From positions 200,443,945 through 200,507,944 of the forward strand of contig NC_133770.1 in the NCBI RefSeq assembly GCF_003597395.2: a stretch of 64,000 nucleotides of DNA. Reading direction: 5' to 3'. The position numbers and the translations under genes were made by a program. Of the stretch, positions 36,280-47,052 are shown piece after piece. Position 1 is the first letter of the stretch; each line of letters begins with the position of its first letter. The notes below the pieces were generated by a model. That model was not told the origin of the DNA and searched no databases. It saw only the letters and a list, made by a program, of their open reading frames with translations. The DNA comes from Chelonoidis abingdonii. Taxonomy: Eukaryota > Chordata > Testudines > Testudinidae.

Positions 36280-38739
36280 AAGTTCTGCTTAGGTCCCGCT
36301 GGTGGTTTAAGGGGCGCCTGATTTTGAGCTCCTTGAGGGCCAGACTGTCTCCGACGATTCCCCCTGCCATGCCTTCTAGTGACGTCCTGACGCAGCCTAG
36401 TCTGGGCGTAAGAACGGTGTAGCTGGGGCCTGAAGGTCCTGCGTTGGGTCACTGGCGTGTGCATACCCAGTGAGCGCATTATAATGCAATTGTTCTTTGG
36501 GTTTTGCAACCTGGGGTCAGTCTTGTCTGAGAAAAGGTCCTGGCCTTCAAAGGGTAAATCCTGAATAGTTTGTTGCAATTCGGGGGGGAAGACCGGATAC
36601 CTGGAGCCAGGAGATAGCCTCATCGTCACTCTTGACGCCAGAGTTCTGGCTGCAGAGTCCGCTGCATCCAGAGAGGCCTGGAGGGAGGTTCTCGCTACAT
36701 TTTTACCCTCCTCAAGTAGGGCCATGAATTCTTGACAGGACTCCTGGAGAAGAAGCTCCGTAAACTTCCCCAGGGACACCCAAGTGTTAAAGTCATACCT
36801 ACTTAGGAGGGCTTGTTGGTTTGCCACCCTAAGCTGGAGGCCCTTGGCTGAGTATATTTTGCAGCCTAGTAGGTCCATACACTTAGCCTCCTTTGACTTA
36901 GGACCTGGGGCTGGCTGGCCATGACGCTCCCGTTCATTCACCGATTGGACAACTAGAGAGCAAGGAGGCGAGTGAGTGTAGAGATATTCGTACCCCTTTG
37001 ACCATATATTTCCTCTCTACTCCTCTTGCTGTAGGTGGAATTGAAGCTGGGGATTGCCAAATGGAGTCCGCATTAGCCTGTATAGAGCAGATGAAAGGAA
37101 GAGCGACTCTAGTAGGTGCATCAGCCGATAGGATGTCCACGACTGGGTCCTCTATTTCATGGACCTCTTCCACCTGCAAGCTCATATTCTGGGCCACTCG
37201 GCACAAAAGGTCCTGACGGGAGCTGAGGTCAATTGGTGGAGGGCCTGAGGAGGATGTCCCCACCACTGCCTCATCAGGCGAGGAGGAGGAGAGGCCTGGG
37301 ACCAAAGAGTCCTGTGATGGCTCCTGCACTTGATGGGTGTCATCTGCATCCGGTGGAACCTCGGAGACTGCAGATGGTATTGGCGCCTCATCCGTGCCTG
37401 TGGGTGGGGGGCAGCTTTCTGTCGCCTCTGGTGCCCAGTGTTCTGATGGGAACAACCGCTGAGCCACTGATGGTGCACCTTGGCTTTGGTGGTACGCCGA
37501 TGGTGTCCAGAAGGACCGGTGATGAAGCCCTTGCTCGTGGCTCTGTCTCTCCGAGAATATATGGCTGGGGACATCAGAGTCACGCTCCTAATGATAGGAT
37601 GTGCTACCAGCCTGTGATGACACCGATGTGTGTCTGGAAGACCACGGCGGTGCCGATAGGCCCTGAAAGGGCGCCACTGATCTCGACGCTCGGGCCCGGG
37701 GTGGTACCGGGGAGTGGTACTGGGAGCTATAACGGCACCATGAGCGAGACCAGGAGCTTCTACCGTATTGGTGCCAGGAGGTCGACCGAGATCTCGAGTC
37801 CCTTCATCTGGAGTGACTGCGGGATACACGGTGCTGAGATCAGTGCCGTGAGCTGAATCAGTACCAGGAGTATCTGTTCCGTGAACGAGATGTCGAACGG
37901 TGCCGCGAGTGCGACCGGTGCCGCGATGGAGAGCAGTGCTGGGACTGCGAGCGGTGCCGAGAGCGGGAACGGCGCGATCGAGAGCGTTTCCGAGACCGGG
38001 ATCTTGAACAACGTCTCTCTGGTGGACCAACGGAAGGAGGCCTTACCATGGCCGGCTTGCCGATGGATTGTATGACCTGTACCGGCGATGCCGGGAGTTG
38101 AGGCCATGTTGACTCCGTCATTGCGATGAGCTCCCTTGCCGTGGAGAAGGTCTCCGGTGTAGAAGGGAGGGCAAGCTCTACCACAGCATGAGCCAGGGAG
38201 CTGTCAGGAACCGGACTCAACGGCCTTTGTGGGACTGGAATCGACGGTGCCGAACTTGGCAGAGCCGCAATCTGTGGAGTCGCAGTTGACGCTGCCGCAG
38301 CAGATGATGGTGCTGGACGAGCCATCTTGGAAGAGCACTCCTTCCATGCAGCCGAAGTTGAAGCACTATGTTGCTTCCCAGGTCTCGGGGACAGGGAGCA
38401 GTGCTGAGCAGATGTCGGTGCCGGTAAGGGTCGGTGCCAGGACTCCTTTTCGGTACCGGAGCGGTCTGGTGCCGGAGGGGTGCTCCTTACCGAAGCAGTC
38501 TGTTGGGCGCTCGGCTCCGACGCTGCAGGACTAAGTGCCGACTCCATGAGGAACTGCTTCAATCGAAAGTCCTGCTCCTTCTTCGTCCTTGGTTTAAAGG
38601 ACTTGCAAATGCGGCACTTATCAGGAAGGTGGGATTCCTCTAGGCACTTGAGGCAGGAGTCGTGGGGATCCCCTACTGGCATCGGCTTTTGGCACACTGA
38701 GCACGGTTTGAATCCCGGTGCTTGGGCATGGGCCCGCAC
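36276..38739 (-). pseudogene. DIRS gag-like ORF (family B), frameshifted
   Basis: The first frame (38739 down to about 37858) starts with cysteine pairs at residues 13/16, 29/32 and 42/45 and a His at 37, a likely zinc-binding fold, followed by CRICKSFKPRTKKEQDFRLK. An arginine/serine-rich tail (about residues 240-290) looks like an SR or nucleic-acid-binding tract. The frame then shifts. The next recognisable block (37.25-36.99 kb) has DLLCRVAQNM, DAPTRVALPF and SIWQSPASIPPTARGVERKY. A shift near 37005 leads to the last block (36941-36276), with QLRVANQQALLSRYDFNTWV and ARTSLQASLDAADSAARTLA, ending about at the pol start. The product would be the structural protein of the element. At least two frameshifts make it non-functional. 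Confidence 0.8.
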
Positions 38740-38796
38740 CCGTGTGGAAGAAAGGGGCTAATCCCCGATCCCCCCCGAACTATATACACTAACTAT

Positions 38797-39503
38797 TGTT
38801 AGAATGGGTTCCTGTCTGCATCCTGTATCACTTGCCATACCGGTATTGCCCTGGCCTCTTCCTTTGTCATTCAGTGTTGAACGCATTCTACAACAATATG
38901 CATTACCTCACCTTTTGGGGGCGAAGCCAGACCTTGGCACCCGCTCCCCTATTTGGTTTATAACATTGCTTGTGCCAATCAGAGGCGAACACACACAGGT
39001 TTGGGTCTGTCCACTATGACACTTCTGTGATTCATAGTGAGTATTTAGGGGTTGCCCTGCCATGTGCAGGCAGGGAGAGGAGAAACGAGTCCCGTGTATG
39101 CCTGTGTATGCCGTACCGACCGCCTGATCACCTCGAAGCCTCTCTCTCACTCACGTGTTCAAATAGAGCTTCTACGTTTGCCGGTCGTGATGTGTTGGTT
39201 GTATTTGTAAGTATCAGTTATTACTAAATGCCTGCATTTTGATTTTGTAAATATTGCGTAGTAGATATTGTGTGTTTTAGGTTTTGTTAACTCTATTAGC
39301 TATCATAAACTGCTCCCTTTACCCCTGTAACCATCTCCAATAAATTTAAAATTGATTAATTTAGTTGTGTGTGTGTCTGCAGTTTGCCTCGTGACCCATA
39401 CTTCCCCTTGCATCTCTACCTATATAGTCTGTTGCCACGTGCAGCCTGGTAAATAACAGGCCTGCATTTTCTTTTGCCCCTGCGAATACGTGGCAATCTA
39501 CCA
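38797..39503 (+). repeat. 5' LTR of the nested element
   Basis: It starts TGTTAGAATGGG and ends GTGGCAATCTACCA. Polyadenylation signal AATAAA at 39339-39344. It is about 30 bp shorter than the 3' LTR, mostly through one-base losses in homopolymers. Confidence 0.88.
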
Positions 39504-42500
39504 TGGGCGTCATGAAACAGGATGCAGGGAGTTGGCCATGCCCCGTGGCACGCTGCAGACCGCGGCAGACAATGAAACTGAAACAGTTCCAACATTTGCA
39601 GTTTCACCTTTTTTACTACAAAAATTCGACTGATCCAGTAGATGGAATGGATCTGTTCCTTGACTCGGGAAAAACTCAAAAGGCTAATACTGTACCAATT
39701 ACGCTGACAAGATGACAGGTTGCCTCTTCGGTGCCACCCGAGCTTTAGGTGTCAGCCCAGCCGATTAATTCCTGCATCCGTCAGCTGCACGGAGGCTTGT
39801 GGAGAAACCTCGGTGCTCGCAGATCCCTGCTCAGCTTTGAGAGAATGTAGCCCGCACTGTTAAAAAATCGGAGGTACCGTTACCAAATTAATTCCCCACC
39901 ATCGGGTAATACCTGCTTAAATCCGGACGGCAAATTAGTTATGCCAAGATGATAAAAAAAATTAAAATTTAATTAAAGAAAACCATAAAATTGCGACCCG
40001 ATAAAACTATAAAATCTGAGAATGGTTTCTTCAGAAGAACTTCAAGTAAATGGTCAGGTGGAAGCCCTAAACTGAGAAAAGAAAAGGGTAAATTGATGGT
40101 AATGGAATGTCGTGTTAACTAAGTACAAGCTTGTAAAAGTGAACCTGAAATGGGTAAACTGTGATTTGCTGGAAGTAGCTCAGGGTAGTGAAAAAGGCAA
40201 AGCAGCTTGCTATCTGTTGGGAGTGGCAAGTGCCTGGTGAGCTTATGGCTGTGTCTAGTCAGCAGTTGGGAAACAAGAATAGTGGAAGTATAGCGGTCCC
40301 TATCCTTTACCTGTTTCCTGTGTGGAAAATCTGTACAACAGTTGAAGGAAATGTGCCTGTGTCTGTTAGGGGTATTGAGTTGCCTATGGAGGGAAGCTAC
40401 CTCGGTCTCCAAGCAGTTGTCTGTAAACAGCTCTGTTGTGCTGGAAACAAGGAAAAGGAAATCTTCAAGCTGTGTGTCTGGTGAAGGAGAATGTGTGTTT
40501 CCAAGCTTTTCTGTGTCATGTGTGGAGCAAACAGAAGGTGCCTTTCAGGCCTGTGATGGTTAAGGGTGATGCAGTTTTGTCTCAGAAGTTTTGGTTGTAA
40601 ATGCAGCTAAAGCCCAGGAAGGGATATGGTCCTGAGTTCCTGTCTGCTGGGAAGGATGGCAAACTGTAACTAGGTTGGCATCCAGTCTAGTGTCAATAGC
40701 AAAATCCCAGAGATCAAGACAATTCCTGGTGCTTGTAGTTTGCGCAATTTGCTAATGTGTGGTTGAAAAGGGGGTGTAGCGAGCTCTGTACTAAGCAGCG
40801 GTGATCACCCTAGCCAGGGCACAAGGAGAGCAGAAAAGTGATTTAATTGTGTTACCCACTGACAGTCTTAACAACATTGTAACAAGGAGGAAAATAATTC
40901 CTAAACTTGTGTGTGTTGAGCCTAAACTTGCAGGTTGCCAGTGACTATAAGGAAAGTTGCCAAGGGAAGGAGAACGTACCTCTAAACGTTTTATCTAGGA
41001 GCCTATGAGTTTGCCTGAAAAGAAATGTGTATGGGAATCTGCCTAATGGGCCAAAAAAGTAATTCTGAATGTAAGTAGACGCCAGAAAGAATCTGTTTGT
41101 GGCTCAGGGAAAGTGTTCCTTTAGAAGCAAGCCCTAGGTGAAAGGGGTAAGGGCAGAAGTTCTGAGAGGGGTGAATTGTTGCTTAGAAAGCTGCTAAGGA
41201 AAAGAAAATCCTCATCGGTAATGTCTGTGCCAAGCAATTTACTGCGTTAAGGGTGTGAAAGTGATTTAATCAAGGAAGTTTTAGTTCTAACAGCCAAAAG
41301 TTTTCTGTTGTTAATGGATCCACTGACTTTCCTGTTTGAAAAATCCAGTGGGGGGTAAGCTTTGAGAAGGTCTCAAATAGAGTAAAGCTGCTTACATAAA
41401 GTTAAGCAGCCCTGTAATCAAGTGGTTGTGTGTGTGTGGCCAGCTTGTTGGAAAACAATGTTGTTTGAAACAGAAATGTCTCCATGCTAGTGTCTGTGTT
41501 AATGCAAATTACCTGACTAGCAGGGAGAAGAAAGACTTGCTAATAGCTGTGAGTACAAAGAGCCCACCCCCTCAGCCAGTGAAATTTGGTTAAGCGAGAG
41601 GAACAGGGTTTGGTCCTGCAGGAACAAGCGAGAAAAGAGAAGACTTAAATTTTGCAAAGGGAAGCCACAGGTTAACCTAAACTGCCAAACTCCAATGGTG
41701 TTGAGCCCAAGGGTCTGGCATGACAAACATGATTGTAAATGGACACTTGCAATGAATTTGTTGTTATTGCTAAGGTGATTTTTGCAACTAGTGTGTTGCT
41801 ATTACCAAGAATTGTAAGAATGTACAGACAGGAATCCTGCTGCAAAAAGCAGATCCAATCCACTATTTTCTAACTAAGTTTTACCTTGAGTCTGTAAAGA
41901 GATTCAATCGTGTTATTGAACATGACTTTGATAACCATTTCTGTTATACTGATATGGCTTTTAACCAAGCTCTGGCCATTGAGAAACCTACGGGCCAGCA
42001 AGTGCCCTAACACCTACTTAGTGGCTACAAGTGCCCCAAGTGACAAGCTAGTTCATCATAACTGGCTCAGCAAATGTAATTGTTAATAAACAAACTAATG
42101 CCCCTGAGCAGGGCTCGTATTATTCTGTTTTACAGGTTATGCTGCTCTCCCTCACAACATCTTTGCCCACGGAGCCCTTAGAGGAGAAGGTGGACTACAA
42201 ACTTGGTTCGCCACCTACTGGGTGCAGGAGGTCAGCAAAAACCAGTCCCTGTCAGCGCTTAAGTCCAGAAGATTGCCTTTGTGTGCTCCTCACTTAGTTC
42301 TCACCTAAATATTCTCATTACTCTTTCAATTGTACCATAGTTTATAACTTTTTTTCATTTAATATATCTAAATGTAATCTTGTTCTTTCCCCTATGTTGC
42401 AGTGGGCTGCTTCTAGTGTTTGGAATAATTGTTCTTCACAATTTCATCTCTCATGTGTTTCCAGTCCTTAACGCTTCAAGGTCGAAGTGATTATGCTTTC

Positions 42501-43549
42501 CTTTTAATTAAGGGTATTACAGTTCCAGCACCTCATTGTTGGGTTTTTTTGTTGGTAATGTTTAACCCCAGCCCCTACTTGGGTTGGTGCATATTCTAAT
42601 TGTTCAATGTGAAGTTTTCTCTTATGCTAATACCTTCCTAACTAAACCCCACTCTTAATATTTACCCTACCTCCTCCCCCTTCCATTAATTGTTTTATCG
42701 TCTTTGATCATGATATATTTTTGGACTTTCTATACTCCTAAAACATTATGTATCTATTCATGCCCTGCATCTGCATCATGCTAAGCTGCTCATTGTATCA
42801 AATCGCACAATCCACCCTTTTATTCTGCAACCAATAATGGGAGAGCCATACCATAGTTTCAATCCTTAAACCCGGCCATTTTGTATTGTGCAGTGATGTT
42901 GCAAGTTTGCTGTGTTCCTCCCTCCACTCGCAATCCTCTATTGTTTAGTTTTACCCTGTTGTTATATATGTTACGCTGATCAAGTGCTGTTTCAATCCCT
43001 TGCTATTTGAACGCTTGCTAATACTACGGGCAAGGGCCTCTCCTTAGCCTTAATCAGCAGTTAAATTCCTTGCTCAGTATAGTATTCAAATGAGATTAAC
43101 TAGATTCAATATTTGTTCACAATCTTCCTCACTTTACTGTACTAAATTTGTCTGAAGCTATATCTCCAGAATAATTGCTGATAAATGTTGTGTTCTTTGC
43201 CATCGTATTTCTCCTTTAATTTGTCCTCAATTGTTAAAGACCTGCCAACGCTGAGCTCTCCTGTCAAGGAGTCACGAGAGACCTTCCAGTTTTGGTCATG
43301 GCTCAATTGGCTTGGCCCTTGCCGCCCTACAAATCCTTTTCCAATCCCTGTTGCCTGTGTCCCTTCTGGTTGGGGCTCGCTCTTCTCTGTCTCGGATGTG
43401 CCTCATACAAAGCCTGCATTCACAAGTTTGTTGCCTCGCCTACATCGCTTCCACCCCCGAAGCGCATCCCTCGTAGGTGGGGACTGAAGACGTCGGACTC
43501 GGAAGTTTAGGTTTTCGGCCAAACTATTTCGGCCATGGGCACGGGGGCA
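39504..43549 (+). mobile_element. Internal region of the nested LTR element, no recognisable protein
   Basis: I read all frames for reverse transcriptase, RNase H, integrase, protease or zinc-knuckle motifs and saw none. The longest frames are about 100 residues (40188-40484, 43185-43487) and match nothing I know. The sequence right after the 5' LTR (TGGGCGTCATGAAACAGG) should hold the primer-binding site, but I cannot match it to a tRNA. A GGGCACGGGGGCA purine-rich stretch stands just before the 3' LTR. It is likely a non-autonomous or gutted element. Confidence 0.6.
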
Positions 43550-44286
43550 TGTATAGAATGGGTTCCTGTCTGCATCCTGTATCACTTTGCCATACTGGGT
43601 TATTGCCCTGGCCTCTTCTCTTTGTCATGTTCAGTGTTGAACGCATTCTACAAACAATATGCATTACCTCACCTTTTGGGGGCGAAGCCAGACCTTTTGG
43701 CACCCGCTCCCCTATTTTGGTATAAACATTGCTTGTGCCAATCAGAGGCGAACACCACAGGTTTTGGGTCTGTCCACTATGACACTTCTGTGATGTGTCA
43801 TAGTGGGTATTTTAGGGGTTGCCCCTGCGCATGTGCAGGCAGGGAGAGGAGAAAACGAGTCCCGTGTATCCCGTGTATGCCGTAAAACCGAGCCTGATCA
43901 CCTCGAAAACCTCTCTCTCAGCTCACGTGTTTCAAATAGAGCTTCTACGTTTGCCGGTCGTTTGATGTGTTGGTTTGTATTTGTGAAGTATCAGTTCGTT
44001 ATTACTAAATGCTGCATTTTGTTTGTAAATATTGTTAGTTAGATATTGTGTGTTTTAGGTTTTGTTAACTCTATTAGCTAATCATTAAGCTGCTCCCTTA
44101 CCCCTTGTAACCATCTCCAATAAAATTTAAAAATTGATTAATTTTAGTTTGTGTGTGTGTCTGCAGTTTGCCTCGTGACCCATACTCCCCTTGCATCTCT
44201 TACCTATATAGTCTGTTGCCACGTGCAGCCTGGTAAATAACAGGCCTGCATTTTCTTTTGCCCCTGCGAATACGTGGCAATCTACA
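43550..44286 (+). repeat. 3' LTR of the nested element
   Basis: It starts TGTATAGAATGGG and ends GTGGCAATCTACA. A TATA-like box TATAAA lies at 43721-43726 and AATAAA at 44119-44124, so the U3-R-U5 order fits the plus strand. It is close in sequence to the 5' LTR apart from small indels. Confidence 0.88.
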
Positions 44287-44568
44287 ACTATAAAGATAAG
44301 GACTAACTATAACTACAAGAACTCGAACTATAGACACAGTAACAGTAAAGAACTACAAGTAGCTAGGGATGTGGAGATCAGCAAAGCCGCGCTCCACAGT
44401 TCCAACGACCGTCACGGGCGGTAAGAAAGGAACTGAAGGGCCGTTGGGTCGGCAGGGGTATATATCCAGCGCCATAGCGGCGCCACTCCAGGGGGTGCCC
44501 AGCCAACCCACCGAGTGTTGCTAGGGTAAAAATCTTCCGACGAGCGTGCACGCAGCGCGCGCACACCT
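44287..44568 (-). mobile_element. DIRS 5' leader, distal part
   Basis: This is the part of the DIRS leader upstream (on the minus strand) of the nested insertion. It contains the GC-rich block shared with the 34263-34550 unit: AGCGTGCACGCAGCGC, GGTAAAAATCTTCC and CCACTCCAGGGGGTGCC. Non-coding: it probably holds promoter functions of the element, which is inferred from its position. Confidence 0.7.
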
Positions 44569-44601
44569 AATTGGAATCGATATGAGCAAGCACTCGAAGA
44601 A

Positions 44602-46905
44602 TATATTGTACAGTCCATACTGTGCAGCTTAGAAGCTCAGAAAATCAAGTCAGAATCTATTTCAGAACCAAACTAGTGGACAGAACTGAAACGCAGGCTC
44701 AGCCAACAGCACAGTAGCAAATGCTGGTTAAAAGGCAACCATCAGATATTAGAAGGTCCTACGTATTTCATTTCCCACTAAAACTTCATAGAGCAAAAAG
44801 GAGAAAGATATCAAGAAACACAGCACCCACTATGAGAGAAACTGAGTCCTGCTTCCTCACAGATACCCATGTTCATGAATCGCAGAGTCCAATCTCCCAA
44901 TCACACTCCCCTTTCAACAGGGCTGAGAATAGATGCTTGGAGTGTGTCAGTATGCATTTGTGAAATGAGAACAAAAGCTACTTTGCTGACCCTCTAAGCG
45001 GTGCCCCGTTATACACTTTTTCTTCCTGTATTGCCATACTCAAGCATTCAACAGTGAGTAAGGCCCTATAAAATTGGGGGCATGGTTTCTTTGCCCTCTG
45101 TTTTTTGATCCTTTAGTGTGCATGTTTGGTTGCATTTTCAAGCTTTTCTTCACAATCCTAAGGATTAGAAAAGTACTTTAAAAAGTTGAACATCTCACCT
45201 AATCACATAACTCCAGGTACTGGGGCTTTAAGGAAACAAACCCAAATATCATAAGAATTAGCACCACTGCTTCGCCAAACCAGTAAAGGCAAGTTTACCT
45301 GCTTTGCTTAGTTCAGAAATAAAGCATTTTCCTACATATTACTATACTTCTTTTAGGGCAAATAGCAAAGCAGTTTTGATTTTTTATTTTTAGTTTTAAA
45401 ACTCTCTCAAGTAATATAGAACACAAGTGGCTGGGCACTCCTGTGAAGCCCTACACAGAGGAAGGAAGGAATGTATTTTTAAGAGAAGATACTAAGAAAG
45501 AGATTTTTCTGTGAAGAACTGAGTACCCAGCAGTGGAAAAGCAGTGGATCCTACAGTCCAAAGAAGTCTGAGACAGAACAGGAAAGAGCAGCTGCTGTTT
45601 CCTGATGGAGGCAGTGAACTGGGGCAAAGTTGGAATGCTGAATGCAGGCTCTGGGGGAATATTAGTGCCAAAAATCTCTTCAGCCCAGATGCCTTCAAGA
45701 TTGATGAGACATGGCCAAACACAGAAATGTCCTCCAGACTAGTAGACTGAGAGATATAAGAGAAAAATATTTTTTCCTCACCAGAAGGCTTTAGCAGAAA
45801 GTAAAACAATGCAGCTGTCATTAGGAAAAGGAGGGTGATGCTACAAGAAATACTACAAAGTATTTTCTCCATTAATGTAGCAATAATTAAATAATATTTA
45901 AACTGCTATAAACTAAAAGGGGTTGCATTTAAAAATATGAACGCTTTCTGGCTCAAACATTGCAGAAGGCTACGCAAACCACGAAACTGTCTCCAAGCCA
46001 GAAGTAAGAATTCTACATAGCTTCATATAGCTGAGGAGAGTTGCAGAGCCTATAGTAAGATGGAGAATTAGTGCATAAAGCTTTCTCCTTTGCATTGCAG
46101 AATTCACACTGTAGAATTCTGCAAACATCCTGTCACTGTATCTTGATTCTTTCCAAGGAATTACTTCAGCTCAACATTTTAGCAAATAGGCACAGACTGA
46201 AGAAAATTAGGTAGAATACTAAATTTAGGGCTAGACCATGTCTAAGAATAAGTGGATTGTGGAGCCCCACAGACCCACAACACAATGCCTCCTGAATTTT
46301 CTAGGGCAAACCCTAACACTATTCTTGTCACAGCTCTTCCTCCTCTCTTTCCCATCCCACTCCCTTTTAGATTGTGACTGCACTCTCCTCAGTCCATGGG
46401 TGGAAAGATAGCACTTTGACTACAGGGTCAGCACCTGGCTCTAGCACAGGGCGGAGAATCCTTGCATAACCTGTTCACTCTCTGGACTATTGTAAACTGA
46501 GAGCAGGAAGTCTTATTTGCATGTCCTTCCTGATGTCAGCCTCTTTTTACCCATTTTGGAAGGTATCTCTGAATTTACTGCCTTTGCAAACAACCAGAAG
46601 AAGAGGGCCAGTTAAGCAGCCAAGGAGTACCCCAGTGCTGCATTAGTACTTTAGGTGATTCAGTAGAGGTTAGCTAGAGTCACATACTTTATGTTGAGGG
46701 TGCAGAATACATACTATTTCTGAATTAAATCATCCTCCCTTCTTCAAGAAAATATTTATTTTCCCTACATAATCCCATTCCCACGCTGAATGGCTTTTGA
46801 TGAGTGGAAACAGTAGAATCAATTTCCTAATGTATTGCACACTTAGAAGACATAAAGATACAAGTGCTACTGTGGACAGTAGGAGTCTGATTTAAAATAA
46901 AAAAA
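44602..46905. other. Unassigned sequence
   Basis: Includes a 126-residue minus-strand frame (45492-45872) with a hydrophobic N-terminus. It has no family likeness, and I do not call it a gene. No clear repeats. Confidence 0.35.
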
Positions 46906-46909
46906 ATAC

Positions 46910-47052
46910 AAAACATATTCAAGAAAGCATCCTCATTCAGGACAGAACTTAAGACTATGGTTATGTTCCATTTAAATCTATGGGACTTTGAATACATCCC
47001 TGTTCAGGACAGAGTTTAACACATGCTTAAGTGCTTTGCTAAATCAGGCATA
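46910..47052. repeat. Palindromic repeat (TTCAGGACAGA..TTAAGTGCTTTG type)
   Basis: ATTCAGGACAGAACTTAAG and GTTCAGGACAGAGTTTAAC, with CTTAAGTGCTTTGCTAAATCAG at the end, follow the order of a common turtle palindromic MITE. Worn. Confidence 0.5.

Larger units (their letters stand above)
38797..44286 (+). mobile_element. LTR retrotransposon nested in the DIRS leader
   Basis: Two direct LTRs (38797-39503 and 43550-44286) flank a 4046-bp interior. The insertion is bounded by the 5-bp duplication ACTAT (38792-38796 and 44287-44291). Removing it joins the DIRS leader smoothly (CACTAACTAT + AAAGATAAGG). Orientation is given by AATAAA in both LTRs on the plus strand. Class (Gypsy or retrovirus-like) is not decided: a 5-bp duplication allows either. 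The interior has no recognisable gag, protease, RT, integrase or env. Confidence 0.9.
34578..44598 (-). mobile_element. DIRS-type (tyrosine recombinase) retrotransposon, internally deleted, with a nested LTR element
   Basis: The ends are a 30-bp inverted repeat: 34578-34607 (TTCGAGTGCTTGCTCATATT...) and 44569-44598 (its reverse complement, with one mismatch). Between them, on the minus strand, come in order a leader, a gag-like ORF, reverse transcriptase, RNase H and the C-terminus of a tyrosine recombinase. This is the DIRS plan: it copies through RNA but joins the genome with a recombinase, so it makes no target duplication, and none is seen. About 5.5 kb of the span (38797-44286) is a later LTR element. 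DIRS proper is about 4.5 kb, shorter than a complete element because most of the recombinase and the usual methyltransferase-like domain are missing. All ORFs carry stops or shifts. Confidence 0.85.

Noticed and set aside
37233..37856. 207-codon plus-strand frame opposite the DIRS gag
   Set aside because: Antisense shadow of the serine/arginine- and proline-rich gag region, which is recognisable on the minus strand.
34523..38739. Considered as an endogenous retrovirus pol region
   Set aside because: The RT style (GFYS..LIPK, LPFGLSTAP, YLDD), the lack of integrase, the recombinase HxxR...Y remnant and inverted ends point to DIRS, not a retrovirus.
43185..43487. 100-codon plus frame before the 3' LTR, considered as an env-like remnant
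   Set aside because: No signal peptide, cysteine pattern or membrane segment that would support it.
45492..45872. 126-codon minus frame with a hydrophobic N-terminal segment
   Set aside because: No family likeness, no upstream signals, and no conserved pattern. A hydrophobic stretch is common in T-rich antisense sequence.
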